The notes under the pieces are model-generated. The model did no database searches and was not told the DNA's origin. It saw nothing but the letters and a program-made list of their open reading frames with translations. Made by a program: the position numbers and the translations under genes. A stretch of DNA of 64,000 nucleotides from DAITPV01 sp050692555 (GTDB taxonomy: Bacteria > Actinomycetota > UBA4738 > CALAEC01): the NCBI GenBank assembly GCA_050692555.1, contig JBOGVS010000010.1, positions 1 to 64,000 of the forward strand. Reading direction: 5' to 3'. Positions 7,665-16,076 of the stretch are shown here, one piece after another (positions within the stretch are counted from its first letter, which is position 1; each line of letters opens with the position of its first letter).

Positions 7665-9601
7665 GTCACTTCGGCCTGGATCTTCTCGATGGCGGAGGGG
7701 TTCTCCAGGCTGGACAGGTCGCCGGGGTCCTCCCCGAGCACCGTGGCCCGGATGGCCCGGCGGAGGATCTTTGCCGACCGGGTCTTGGGCAGCTCGTCGA
7801 CGAACACGATCCGGTCGGGGGTGAACGCCTTGCCCAGGTGCTTGCCAACCTCGGCCTTCAGCTCGGCGATCAGCGCGTCGTCGGTGGCGTATCCGGGAAC
7901 CGTGATGACGAAGCACCAGATCGACTCTCCCTTGACCTCGTGGGGGAGACCGACGGCGGCCGACTCGGCCACCGCCGGATGCTCGGTGAGGGCCGACTCC
8001 ACCTCCGCCGGCCCCAGCCGCTTGCCGGCGATGTTCATGGTGTCGTCGGAACGCCCGTGGAGGAACCAGAACCCGTCCTCGTCGATCGAGGCCCAGTCGC
8101 CGTGGACCCACACGTCCGGCCATCTCGACCAGTACGTCTGGAGGTAGCGTTCCGGGTCGCCCCACACCCCTCGGGTCATGGCCGGCCACGGCTTGGTGCA
8201 CACCAGCTCCCCCACCTCTCCTCCGGGGACCGCCCGCCCGTCCGGGCCCCACACGTCCACGGCCATGCCCAGCGCGGGTCCCCGGAGGGTCGTCGGCTTC
8301 AGCTCGGTGATCGGGAGCGGCGACAGGAAGCAGGCTCCCACCTCGGTGCCGCCGGAGATGTTGATGATCGGGCACCGTCCGCCGCCGACCTTCTCCAGGT
8401 ACCACAGGTACGGCTCGGGATTCCACGGCTCGCCGGTGGAGCCCAGGATCCGCAGCGACGACAGATCATGGCCCTCCACCCACCGGTCGCCGGCGGGGAT
8501 CAGCGCCCGGATCAACGTGGGGGAGATCCCCAGCGTGGTGATCCGGTGGCGCTCCACAATGTCCCACACCCGGTCGGGCGCAGGGTGGTTGGGGGCGCCT
8601 TCGTACAGGAACACCGTGGCTCCCAGCGCCCCGGCGCCGACGATCTCCCAGGCCCCCATGATCCATCCGAGGTCGGTGACCCAGAACAGCGTCTCGTCCC
8701 GGTGCAGATCGGTCTGGTAGGCGACCTCTTCGGCGATCTTGACCGTGAAGCCGCCGTGAACGTGGACCGACCCCTTGGGGCGCCCGGTGGTTCCGCTGGT
8801 GTAGGCGATGAACAGCGGGTGCTCGCTGTCGAGGGGGAGGGTCTCGAAACGCGGAGGCTGGTCGGCGGTGAGGTCTTCCCACCGGACGTCTCGAGGCTCC
8901 CGGAACGGGACGTCGTCCCCGGCGAGCCGGGGCCACGTGACCACCCGTTCCACCGTCGGCGAGGCATCGGCCGCCTCGTCCGCGATGGCCTTCATCCGAA
9001 CCTCCTGGCCGTGGCGGAGGAAGCCATCGGCGGTCAGCAGGACCCTGGCCCTGGCGTCGTTCAGCCGGGTGGCCACGGCGTCGGCCGCGTAGCCGGAGAA
9101 GATCGGGAGGTAGACCGCCCCCAGCTTGGCGCAGGCCAGCGTGGCGGCCACGGTCTCGGGAGCCATCGGCATGAAGATGCCCACGGCATCACCGGGCTGC
9201 ACGCCGAGGGAGCGGAGCGCTCCCGCCAGCCGGTCGGCCATCTCGCGCAGCTCCCGGTAGGAGACCCGGCGGACCTCACCGGTCTCGCCCTCCCAGGTCA
9301 CCGCGATGGCGTCGGGAGTGCGCTGGGCCCACGTGTCGCAGGTCACGTGGGCCAAGTTGATCGTCCCTCCCACGAACCACTTGGCCCAGGGGATCCCGGC
9401 GGAGGTGTCCAGGACCCGCCGGTACGGAGTGAAGAACTCGATCCCCAGGTCCTTCACCACGGCGTCCCAGAACCACTCGATGTCGCCCTGCGAACGGCCC
9501 ACGAGGTCCTCGTACGTCTCGATGCCGTGGGTGCGCATGAACCGGGTCACGTTGGCCCGCTGCACGTAATCCTCACTCGGCCGCCACACGATGTCGTTCA
9601 T
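7661..9601 (-). CDS. AMP-forming acetyl/acyl-CoA synthetase
   Basis: A 646-residue member of the acetyl-CoA synthetase branch of the ANL superfamily. The N-terminal segment WFWDAVVKDLGIEFFTPYRR and AKWFVGGTINLAHVTCD are typical of ACS-like enzymes. The adenylation motif YTSGTTGRPKG, the STGEPWNPEPYLWY region, the HGDWASIDEDGFWFLHGRSDD hinge and the C-terminal lysine motif LPKTRSAKILRR (the Lys that is commonly acetylated) are intact. It converts a short carboxylate plus CoA and ATP to acyl-CoA, AMP and PPi. Several residues in the acid pocket differ from classical Acs, so propionate or another acid is possible. The gene is convergent with the thioesterase and divergent from the LCP gene, 23 bp away. 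Confidence 0.85.
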   Translation of the reverse strand: MNDIVWRPSEDYVQRANVTRFMRTHGIETYEDLVGRSQGDIEWFWDAVVKDLGIEFFTPYRRVLDTSAGIPWAKWFVGGTINLAHVTCDTWAQRTPDAIAVTWEGETGEVRRVSYRELREMADRLAGALRSLGVQPGDAVGIFMPMAPETVAATLACAKLGAVYLPIFSGYAADAVATRLNDARARVLLTADGFLRHGQEVRMKAIADEAADASPTVERVVTWPRLAGDDVPFREPRDVRWEDLTADQPPRFETLPLDSEHPLFIAYTSGTTGRPKGSVHVHGGFTVKIAEEVAYQTDLHRDETLFWVTDLGWIMGAWEIVGAGALGATVFLYEGAPNHPAPDRVWDIVERHRITTLGISPTLIRALIPAGDRWVEGHDLSSLRILGSTGEPWNPEPYLWYLEKVGGGRCPIINISGGTEVGACFLSPLPITELKPTTLRGPALGMAVDVWGPDGRAVPGGEVGELVCTKPWPAMTRGVWGDPERYLQTYWSRWPDVWVHGDWASIDEDGFWFLHGRSDDTMNIAGKRLGPAEVESALTEHPAVAESAAVGLPHEVKGESIWCFVITVPGYATDDALIAELKAEVGKHLGKAFTPDRIVFVDELPKTRSAKILRRAIRATVLGEDPGDLSSLENPSAIEKIQAEVT

Positions 9602-9624
9602 GCCCCTATACCCTGAGCTCGATC

Positions 9625-10992
9625 ATGACCGACCCCCAGCCTACGACCGTGGAGCGCTGGCGGGCGAGGTTGTCGGCCCGGCGGAGCGCCTTCGTACAGC
9701 GGTGGCCCCGGTTTCGCTCGCCAGCTCTGACCGTGGCCGCCCTGGGGGCCGCCGTGATGTCCACCGCGGCCGTCGGAGGCGTCAACGTGATCCTGACCAT
9801 CGACGAGGGCAGAGACCAGCGCGATGTCCCGGGCCTCAGCGTGGAGTCCGACTTCGCCAACAAACCGCGGAACGTGTTGATCCTGGGCTCGGACACCAGG
9901 GCGGGACTGTCGGAGGAGGAGCAAGCGGCGTTCGGCTCGCCGGAGACGGTGTCCGGGGAGCGCTCGGACACCATCATCCTCATGCACATCGATCCGCGCC
10001 GGGAGAAGGCGGTGATGGTGCACTTCCCCCGGGATCTCCAGGTGGAGATCCCCGGCCACGGCACGGACAAGATCAACGCCGCGTACACCTACGGCGGCCC
10101 GGGCCTGGTGGTGCGCACCGTGAAGGAGTTCACCGGGCTGCCGATCCACAACTACATGGAGGTCGATCTGGCCGGATTCGAGCGGCTCATCGACGTGGTG
10201 GGAGGGGTCCGGATGTGCGTGGACCGTCCCCTGTTCGACGAGCTGGCCGGGCTGTCCATCCCCCGGGCCGGCTGCTACACGTTCGACGGACGGACGGCCC
10301 TGGCATTCGTCCGGGCCCGCCACATCGAAGGGGACCTGATCCCGGACTTCTCCCGGATCACCCGGCAGCAGCAGTTCATGCGGGCCATGATGAACAAGAT
10401 TCTGTCGCTGGGGTCTCTCCTCGACCAGGAGGTGATCGAGGAGGCCGCCCGGCAGGTGACCACGGACACCAGGCTGTCGACCGCCGACCTGATCTACCTG
10501 GGCGCCAGGCTCCGCCAGCTGGCCGAGCGAGACCCTTCCGGGGCTACCAGCCTGGACTTCCGGGTGGTGCCCGGCGCACCCCAGACCCAAGACGGCATCT
10601 CGTACGTGATCGCCGAGCAGCCCGACGCCGACCGGCTGTTCGAGGCCCTGGCCGAGGGCACTGGGCTGGGCTCCATCGGCACCGCTCCGGTGAACACGGC
10701 GATCTCTCCGGCGGTGATCAGGGTGCGGGTCCTGAGCGCCGGACTGACCTCGGAGGCCCAGGAGGCCGGGGGGCTTCTCCGGCGGGCCGGATTCATCGTC
10801 CTCGAGCAGGGGACCGCGCCGGAGGGCACGACGGAGAGCGAGATCCTGTACGCGCCGGGGAAACGGGACCGGGCCCAGGTGGTGGGAGGGTACTTCCCCG
10901 ACTTGCCCCAGGAGGAAGGTTCGGCCAGCATCCTGGGCAACGCGGAGGTCACCGTCGTGGTGGGCGAGGACTTCGAGGGAACCATCGGATGA
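9625..10992 (+). CDS. LytR-CpsA-Psr (LCP) family glycopolymer ligase
   Basis: A 455-residue single-pass membrane protein. A hydrophobic anchor lies around residues 33-55, followed by the LCP domain (about 85-240) with the landmark stretches VLILGSDTR, SDTIILMHIDP, HFPRDLQVEIPGHG, DKINAAYTYGGP and, near the end, the Arg-rich FVRARHIEGD segment. A C-terminal LytR_C-type domain spans about 365-450 (IRVRVLSAG and onward). LCP enzymes transfer polyprenyl-linked glycopolymers to peptidoglycan. It opens the surface glycan cluster and overlaps the nucleotidyltransferase start by 4 nt. In Mycobacterium the CpsA-like Rv3267 lies beside rmlD-wbbL, the same context. A TACCCT -10-like box lies 11 nt before the ATG. 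Confidence 0.9.
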   Translation: MTDPQPTTVERWRARLSARRSAFVQRWPRFRSPALTVAALGAAVMSTAAVGGVNVILTIDEGRDQRDVPGLSVESDFANKPRNVLILGSDTRAGLSEEEQAAFGSPETVSGERSDTIILMHIDPRREKAVMVHFPRDLQVEIPGHGTDKINAAYTYGGPGLVVRTVKEFTGLPIHNYMEVDLAGFERLIDVVGGVRMCVDRPLFDELAGLSIPRAGCYTFDGRTALAFVRARHIEGDLIPDFSRITRQQQFMRAMMNKILSLGSLLDQEVIEEAARQVTTDTRLSTADLIYLGARLRQLAERDPSGATSLDFRVVPGAPQTQDGISYVIAEQPDADRLFEALAEGTGLGSIGTAPVNTAISPAVIRVRVLSAGLTSEAQEAGGLLRRAGFIVLEQGTAPEGTTESEILYAPGKRDRAQVVGGYFPDLPQEEGSASILGNAEVTVVVGEDFEGTIG

Positions 10993-12050
10993 AGGCCCTG
11001 ATCCTTTCCGGTGGCGAGGGGACCCGGCTCCGGCCCATCACCCACACCAGCGCGAAGCAGCTGATCCCGGTGGCCAACAAGCCGATCCTGGTCTACGGCC
11101 TGGAGGCCATGCGTGACGCCGGGATCCGTGACGTCGGCATCGTGGTGGGGAGCACGGCCGAGGAGGTCGAGACGGCCTGCGGGGATGGATCGGCCTGGGG
11201 ACTCCGGATCACCTACTTGCCGCAGGAGGCCCCGCTCGGGCTGGCCCACGCGGTGAAAGTGTCACGGGACTTCCTGGGCGACGACGAGTTCGTGATGTAC
11301 CTGGGCGACAACCTGCTGCTGGAAGGGCTGGGCCCGTTCGTCAAGGAGTTCGAGCGACACACGCCGAACGCGCAGATCTTCCTGGCCCGGGTGCCGGAGC
11401 CGGAGCGGTTCGGCGTGGCGGTGCTGGAGGGGGACCGGGTGGTGCGGCTGGTGGAGAAGCCGAAGGAGCACATCTCCGACCTGGCCCTGGTCGGCGTGTA
11501 CCTGTTCGACCGCTCCGTTCACGAAGCCATCGACAGCATCCAGCCGTCCGGGCGCGGTGAGCTGGAGATCACCGACTCCATCCAGGCCATGATCGACGGC
11601 GGCCGCACGGTACGCGCGGAGATGGTCACGGGCTGGTGGAAGGACACCGGAAAGCTCGAGGACCTCCTGGAGGCCAACCGGATGATGCTCTCGGTGATGG
11701 AGCCGCGGATCGACGGTGAGGTGGACGGGGACTCCCGGCTCGAGGGTCCCGTGGTGGTGGAACGGGGTGCAAAGGTCTCCCGATCGGTGATCCGGGGCCC
11801 GGCGATCGTGGGTGAAGACTCGCTGGTGGAGGACTCGCTGATCGGACCCTACGCGTCGATCTACTACGGCTGCACGGTCACGGGGAGCGAGCTCGAGGAC
11901 TCCATCATCATGGAGCGGTGCCGGATCGCGGACGTCCGGGCCCTGGCGGGATCGTTGCTCGGGAAGGACGTCGAGGTCCGGAGAGGGCGGACCCGGCCGG
12001 CGATGTACCGGGTGATGCTCGGCGACCAGAGCCAGGTCGAGGTCTTCTAG
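10989..12050 (+). CDS. rmlA: glucose-1-phosphate thymidylyltransferase, long form
   Basis: A 353-residue sugar nucleotidyltransferase. The pyrophosphorylase signature LSGGEGTRLRPITHTSAKQL is at residues 6-25, with the conserved YLGDNLL, EKPKEH and WKDTGK segments. After about residue 240 it continues with a hexapeptide left-handed helix region (VVERGAKVSRSVIRGPAIVG), which marks the long StrD-like form. It makes dTDP-glucose for deoxysugars such as rhamnose. The ATG overlaps the LCP stop (ATGA), so both are co-translated. rmlB and rmlD follow at 13.4-15.2 kb; no rmlC epimerase is seen in the window. Confidence 0.88.
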   Translation: MKALILSGGEGTRLRPITHTSAKQLIPVANKPILVYGLEAMRDAGIRDVGIVVGSTAEEVETACGDGSAWGLRITYLPQEAPLGLAHAVKVSRDFLGDDEFVMYLGDNLLLEGLGPFVKEFERHTPNAQIFLARVPEPERFGVAVLEGDRVVRLVEKPKEHISDLALVGVYLFDRSVHEAIDSIQPSGRGELEITDSIQAMIDGGRTVRAEMVTGWWKDTGKLEDLLEANRMMLSVMEPRIDGEVDGDSRLEGPVVVERGAKVSRSVIRGPAIVGEDSLVEDSLIGPYASIYYGCTVTGSELEDSIIMERCRIADVRALAGSLLGKDVEVRRGRTRPAMYRVMLGDQSQVEVF

Positions 12051-12057
12051 CCGGCCC

Positions 12058-13203
12058 GTGCGGGTAGCGATCGACGCGCGCCCCGCCGTGTCCGCCGGCA
12101 TGACCGGCGTGGGGTTCTACGCCCGGGAGCTGATCCGCCGGCTGCCCGAAGTCGATCCCGGGACCACGTACATCCCCTGGTACCTCAACGCTCGCCGGGT
12201 CGTTCGCCCATGGCGCTGGAGCCGGCGGTTCTTTCCCCAGCGGTCCAATGTCGAGGAGCGGTGGACCCCGTTCCCGGCTACCTGGTTCGAACGGCTGTCC
12301 CTGAGCGCAGAGCTCCCTCGTCTCGAGTGGCTGCTCCGATTCGACGTCCTCTTCGCGCCAAACTTCGTCCCGCCTCCCACCCGGAGCCACCGGCTCGTGG
12401 TTACGGTGCACGACCTGGCCTACCGGCGCTTCCCGGAGACGGCTCCACAGGCCACCCGGAGGTGGCTGGGACGGCTGGAGCGGACCCTCGGTCGGGCCGC
12501 CGAGATCATCGCGGTCTCCGAGGCCACGAAACAGGACCTGATCGAGCTGTACGCGGTCGATCCGGGCCGGGTCACGGTGATCCACCACGGTGTGGACCAC
12601 GAGCGGTACCGCCCTCCTTCACCCGAGGAGATGGATCGTGTTCGCCTGCGTTTCGGGCTGGACGGACCGTACGTCGTGTTCGTCGGAGGCATCGAGCCCC
12701 GCAAGAACCTTCCGGCGCTGGGGCGGGCATTCGCCACCGTCGGGGGCGACCTCCGCCTGGTGGTGGCAGGATCGTCGGTGCCGTGGAACCCGGAGGGCCG
12801 GACCGCTCTGGACCGGTCGCTCGGCAGCCTGCCCACCCAGGCCCGGGCCCGGATCGAGTTCACCGGCTACGTGTCCGAACGCGACAAGGTCGGGCTGCTG
12901 GGCGGCGCCGAAGCCCTGGTGTTCCCCTCCCTGTACGAAGGGTTCGGGTTCCCGGTGGTCGAGGCCATGGCCTGCGGAACGCCGGTGCTGACCTCGAACG
13001 TCTCCTCGCTTCCCGAGATCGCCGGCGACGCGGCCCTCCTGGTGGACCCCCGAGATGAGGAGTCCATCGCCGGGGGGATCCGCCGGGTGGTCGAGGACGG
13101 GGACCTCCGGTCCCGGTTGCGGGAGCGAGGCCTGGCCCGGGCCCAGTCGTTCCGGTGGGAGGAGACCGCTCGCCGCACGGCCGAGGTTCTCAGAAGAGCC
13201 TGA
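12058..13203 (+). CDS. glycosyltransferase, GT4 (GT-B fold)
   Basis: A 381-residue glycosyltransferase starting at GTG 12058, 7 nt after the preceding stop. The N-terminal half (MTGVGFYARELIRRLP, VVTVHDLAYRRFPE, IIAVSEATKQDLI, VIHHGVD) and the C-terminal donor-binding half (VFVGGIEPRKNL, ALVFPSLYEGFGFPVVEAMACGTPVLTSN with the EX7E pair) match GT4 enzymes of the mannosyl/rhamnosyl transferase type. Donor and acceptor are unknown. Its position between rmlA and rmlB argues for a role in assembling the same exported surface polysaccharide, at the cytoplasmic face of the membrane. Confidence 0.85.
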   Translation: MRVAIDARPAVSAGMTGVGFYARELIRRLPEVDPGTTYIPWYLNARRVVRPWRWSRRFFPQRSNVEERWTPFPATWFERLSLSAELPRLEWLLRFDVLFAPNFVPPPTRSHRLVVTVHDLAYRRFPETAPQATRRWLGRLERTLGRAAEIIAVSEATKQDLIELYAVDPGRVTVIHHGVDHERYRPPSPEEMDRVRLRFGLDGPYVVFVGGIEPRKNLPALGRAFATVGGDLRLVVAGSSVPWNPEGRTALDRSLGSLPTQARARIEFTGYVSERDKVGLLGGAEALVFPSLYEGFGFPVVEAMACGTPVLTSNVSSLPEIAGDAALLVDPRDEESIAGGIRRVVEDGDLRSRLRERGLARAQSFRWEETARRTAEVLRRA

Positions 13204-13284
13204 CCGGGGGGCAGCTCGCTAAAACAGGCGAGAATGCCCTGGTAGACTGCGCGTTACCGCAGGATCGACCCCCCAGGAGCTCCC

Positions 13285-13362
13285 ATGGCAGACGAGATCG
13301 ACGGCGTGTGGGTCAAGGAACTGAGCCTCATCCTCTCCAGCTGGGACACCATCTTCAGGTGA
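13285..13362 (+). CDS. possible 25-residue peptide (small ORF)
   Basis: ATG 13285 follows AGGAG (13274-13278) with 6-7 nt spacing and reads 25 codons to TGA 13360-13362: an acidic N half (MADEIDG) and a Trp-containing hydrophobic C half ending SWDTIFR. A TANNNT box (TAGACT, 13243-13248) lies about 36 nt upstream. The rmlB start is 16 nt after the stop and has no Shine-Dalgarno of its own, so the peptide may couple or control translation of rmlB, or be a small protein in its own right. The 175-bp gap between the glycosyltransferase and rmlB otherwise holds nothing recognisable. No family is known to me. Confidence 0.4.
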   Translation: MADEIDGVWVKELSLILSSWDTIFR

Positions 13363-13378
13363 TGGTGGTCCGCCGGCC

Positions 13379-14368
13379 ATGAAGGTCCTGGTCACGGGCG
13401 GTGCCGGGTTCATCGGCTCGCACTTCGTCGACGTTCTGCTGGAGGACCCCGGGACGAGCGTCACCGTCCTCGATCGCCTGTCAACTGGGGGGAGCCGGGC
13501 GAACCTCGAGGAGCATGACACGGACCCCCGGTTCACCTTCGTGCAGGGGGACGTGCAGGACCTCGCCACCACGGCCGACCTCGTTCGCACCTCGGATGCG
13601 GTGATCCACGCCGCCGCCGAGTCACACGTCGACCGGAGCATCGACGAACCCGGCGAGTTCCTGGCCTCCAACGTGATCGGGACCCAGGGGGTCCTGGAGG
13701 CCTGTCGTTCCTCGGAGACCAGGATGCTGATGATCTCCACGGACGAGGTGTACGGGGCCGGTGACCCCGGTGGCGGCCTGTTCGAAGAGGACCACGCGCT
13801 GGCCCCCCGAAGTCCCTACGCAGCGAGCAAGGCCGCGGCGGACCTCCTCTGCCAGGCCTACGTGACCACGTACGGCGCGAACGTGACCGTGGTGCGGGGG
13901 ACGAACGCGTACGGCCCTCGGCAGATCGAGCGAGTGGTCCCCACGTACACCATCGCCGCCCTGGAGGGCCGGCAGATCCCCGTGTACGGGGAGGGCCGGC
14001 AGCGCCGTGAGTTCCTGCACGTCCGGGACTGGGTCCGGGCAGCTCTTCGGGTGCTGGATCGCGGCGAGCCCGGCGTGGTCTACAACATCGGGGGAGGACA
14101 CGAGCTGGAGAACCGAGAGCTGGCTCGGAGGATCTGCGCGCTCGCGGGCGCCCCGGAGTCGCTCATCACGTTCGTGGTGGATCGACCGGGTCACGACTTC
14201 CGGTACGGTGTGGCCGCCGAGCGGGTCTCGTCACTCGGCTGGAGTCCGGATATCTCCTTCGATGAGGGGCTGGCGAGCACGGTCGAGTGGTACAGGGACC
14301 ACCTGGAGTGGCTCCGCGGCGCCCACGAGACCCCGATCGTCACGGCCCCCCGGAAGGGGTCGGCGTGA
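13379..14368 (+). CDS. rmlB: dTDP-glucose 4,6-dehydratase-like NDP-sugar dehydratase
   Basis: A 329-residue extended short-chain dehydrogenase. NAD-binding GGAGFIGSH is at residues 7-15; the catalytic TDEVYG motif (Asp/Glu pair for dehydration) and YAASK (Tyr/Lys) are intact, as is RGTNAYGPRQ. This combination is diagnostic for dTDP-glucose 4,6-dehydratase and close relatives, giving the 4-keto-6-deoxy sugar that RmlD-type reductases use. It overlaps the rmlD start by 4 nt (GTGA). No Shine-Dalgarno precedes the ATG; translation may depend on the upstream 25-codon ORF. Confidence 0.88.
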   Translation: MKVLVTGGAGFIGSHFVDVLLEDPGTSVTVLDRLSTGGSRANLEEHDTDPRFTFVQGDVQDLATTADLVRTSDAVIHAAAESHVDRSIDEPGEFLASNVIGTQGVLEACRSSETRMLMISTDEVYGAGDPGGGLFEEDHALAPRSPYAASKAAADLLCQAYVTTYGANVTVVRGTNAYGPRQIERVVPTYTIAALEGRQIPVYGEGRQRREFLHVRDWVRAALRVLDRGEPGVVYNIGGGHELENRELARRICALAGAPESLITFVVDRPGHDFRYGVAAERVSSLGWSPDISFDEGLASTVEWYRDHLEWLRGAHETPIVTAPRKGSA

Positions 14369-15207
14369 GGATCGTCGTCACGGGCGCCGGTGGCGGGCTG
14401 GGCAGCGCGTTCGTGTCCCGGGTCCCCGGCCGGCACGACCTGCACGCCTTCACCCGGCGCGACCTCGACGTCGCCGATCACCAGGCGGTGCAGGAACGCA
14501 TCGTGCCGCTGGAACCGGACGTGGTATTCCACCTGGCCGCGATGACCTCGGTCGACGGATGCGAGACCGACCCGGCCGGGGCGGTGGCCACCAACGTGGC
14601 CGGGACGTTCAACGTGGCGACGGCCGCTCGCAGGACCGGCGCGCTCCTGGTGGCGCTGTCGACGGACTACGTGTTCGACGGTGAGAAAGGGGAGCCGTAC
14701 GACGAACGTGACGAGCCACGGCCGCTGGCGTCCATGTACGCGTGGACGAAGCTGGCGGGGGAGCGCGCGGCCCAGTCAGTGGGGCCCGATCTCCTGATCG
14801 TCCGTACCGCGTGGGTGTTCGGTTCGGGGAAAGAGTTCATGTCGAACGCGGTCCGGCGGCTGGCCGCCGGCGAGGATGTCGGGGGGATCGTCGACCAGGT
14901 GGGCAGCCCCACCCATGTGGTCGATCTGGCGGAGCGACTCCTTCCTCTGGCCGTCACGGATGTGCGGGGAGTGGTGCACCTCGCGGGCCCGGAGGCCACA
15001 ACGTGGCACGACGTCCTCAGCCGGGTGAGAGAGCTGGGGGATCTGGCGGGGGCCGTGCTCGACCAGAAGGCCGACGAGCTCGACCGCCCGGCGCCCCGCC
15101 CGGTGAACTCGTCGCTCACCAGCGTGGTGCTCCCGGGGACCGCCGTCCCTCCGATGCCACCGCTGGACGACTCCCTTCGGAGGGTGCTGGCCGATGTCGG
15201 CGCCTGA
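14365..15207 (+). CDS. rmlD: dTDP-4-dehydrorhamnose reductase
   Basis: A 280-residue short-chain dehydrogenase from GTG 14365, overlapping the rmlB stop. TGAGGGLGSA is the cofactor-binding loop, LAAMTSVDGCETDP and STDYVFDGEKGEPYDE are signature stretches of RmlD, and YAWTKLAGE carries the catalytic Tyr and Lys. It reduces dTDP-4-keto-L-rhamnose to dTDP-L-rhamnose. The 3' end overlaps the transporter permease gene by 14 nt. With RmlA and RmlB this leaves only RmlC, the 3,5-epimerase, unaccounted for in the window. Confidence 0.9.
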   Translation: MRIVVTGAGGGLGSAFVSRVPGRHDLHAFTRRDLDVADHQAVQERIVPLEPDVVFHLAAMTSVDGCETDPAGAVATNVAGTFNVATAARRTGALLVALSTDYVFDGEKGEPYDERDEPRPLASMYAWTKLAGERAAQSVGPDLLIVRTAWVFGSGKEFMSNAVRRLAAGEDVGGIVDQVGSPTHVVDLAERLLPLAVTDVRGVVHLAGPEATTWHDVLSRVRELGDLAGAVLDQKADELDRPAPRPVNSSLTSVVLPGTAVPPMPPLDDSLRRVLADVGA

Positions 15208-16075
15208 AGTCCAGGTCCGCACCAACGAGCCTCCGCGGCTCAAGCTCCTCCCGCGTCTCCGGGAGCTGTGGCGGAGCCGGGAGATCCTGGCCAACCTGGC
15301 CAAGAAGGAGCGGAAGGCCAAGTACAAGTCGACGGCGCTCGGGGCGGCGTGGTCCATGCTCAACCCGCTGCTGTACCTGGTGGTCTTCTACGTGGTGTTC
15401 ACGGTGTTCCTGCCCAGCGGCATTCCGGTGTTCCCCGTGTACCTGCTCTCCGGGCTGCTGCCGTGGACCCTGTTCTCCACCGGCCTGGCCGGGGCCACCG
15501 TTTCTGTGACGGGGAACGCCCAGCTCGTCTCCAAGGTGGCCTTCGCCAAGGAGTACCTCCCGCTGGCGACGATCCGGGCGCAGACCGTGAACTTCTTCTA
15601 TCAGTTCGCCGTCCTGGTGGTGTTCGTCCTGGTGTTCGGGTACCCGCTGATCCACAAGGGCTTGGTCCTGCTTCCCCTGGCCTTCGTGGTGCTCCTGCTG
15701 TTCGTCTCGGCGGTCGGGATGGCCACCGCGGCGTGGAACGTCCGTTACCGGGACATGGGTTACCTGGTCGAGCTGCTCCTGCTGGCGTGGTTCTGGAGCA
15801 CCCCGATCGTGTACCCGGCGGCCACCGTGCTCGACCGGCTGGGACCGACGGGCCAGTTCCTGTACCTGTTGAACCCGATGGCCAACATCGTGCTGGGCTT
15901 CCAGCGAGCGGTGTACGGCGGCGTGTCCGGCGAGGCCCTGAGGGAGCTGCCCAGGCTGGGCGTCACGTGGTACGGCGCCCGGCTATTGGCGCTCGGCGCG
16001 GTGTCCCTGGTGATCCTGTACCTGAGCTGGCGATTGTTCTTCCGCAACGCCGGCGACTTCGCCGAGGAGCTCTGA
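15194..16075 (+). CDS. polysaccharide ABC exporter, permease (Wzm/TagG-like)
   Basis: A 293-residue ABC-2 type permease with about six membrane segments (around 56-76, 82-104, 132-158, 160-185, 194-214 and 258-280). The N-terminal amphipathic region LWRSREILANLAKKERKAKYKSTALGAAWSMLNPLL is characteristic of polysaccharide and teichoic-acid exporters. It should form the membrane channel for an undecaprenyl-linked glycan with the ATPase encoded 1 nt downstream. The start overlaps the end of rmlD. Confidence 0.9.
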   Translation: MSAPEVQVRTNEPPRLKLLPRLRELWRSREILANLAKKERKAKYKSTALGAAWSMLNPLLYLVVFYVVFTVFLPSGIPVFPVYLLSGLLPWTLFSTGLAGATVSVTGNAQLVSKVAFAKEYLPLATIRAQTVNFFYQFAVLVVFVLVFGYPLIHKGLVLLPLAFVVLLLFVSAVGMATAAWNVRYRDMGYLVELLLLAWFWSTPIVYPAATVLDRLGPTGQFLYLLNPMANIVLGFQRAVYGGVSGEALRELPRLGVTWYGARLLALGAVSLVILYLSWRLFFRNAGDFAEEL

Positions 16076-16076
16076 C

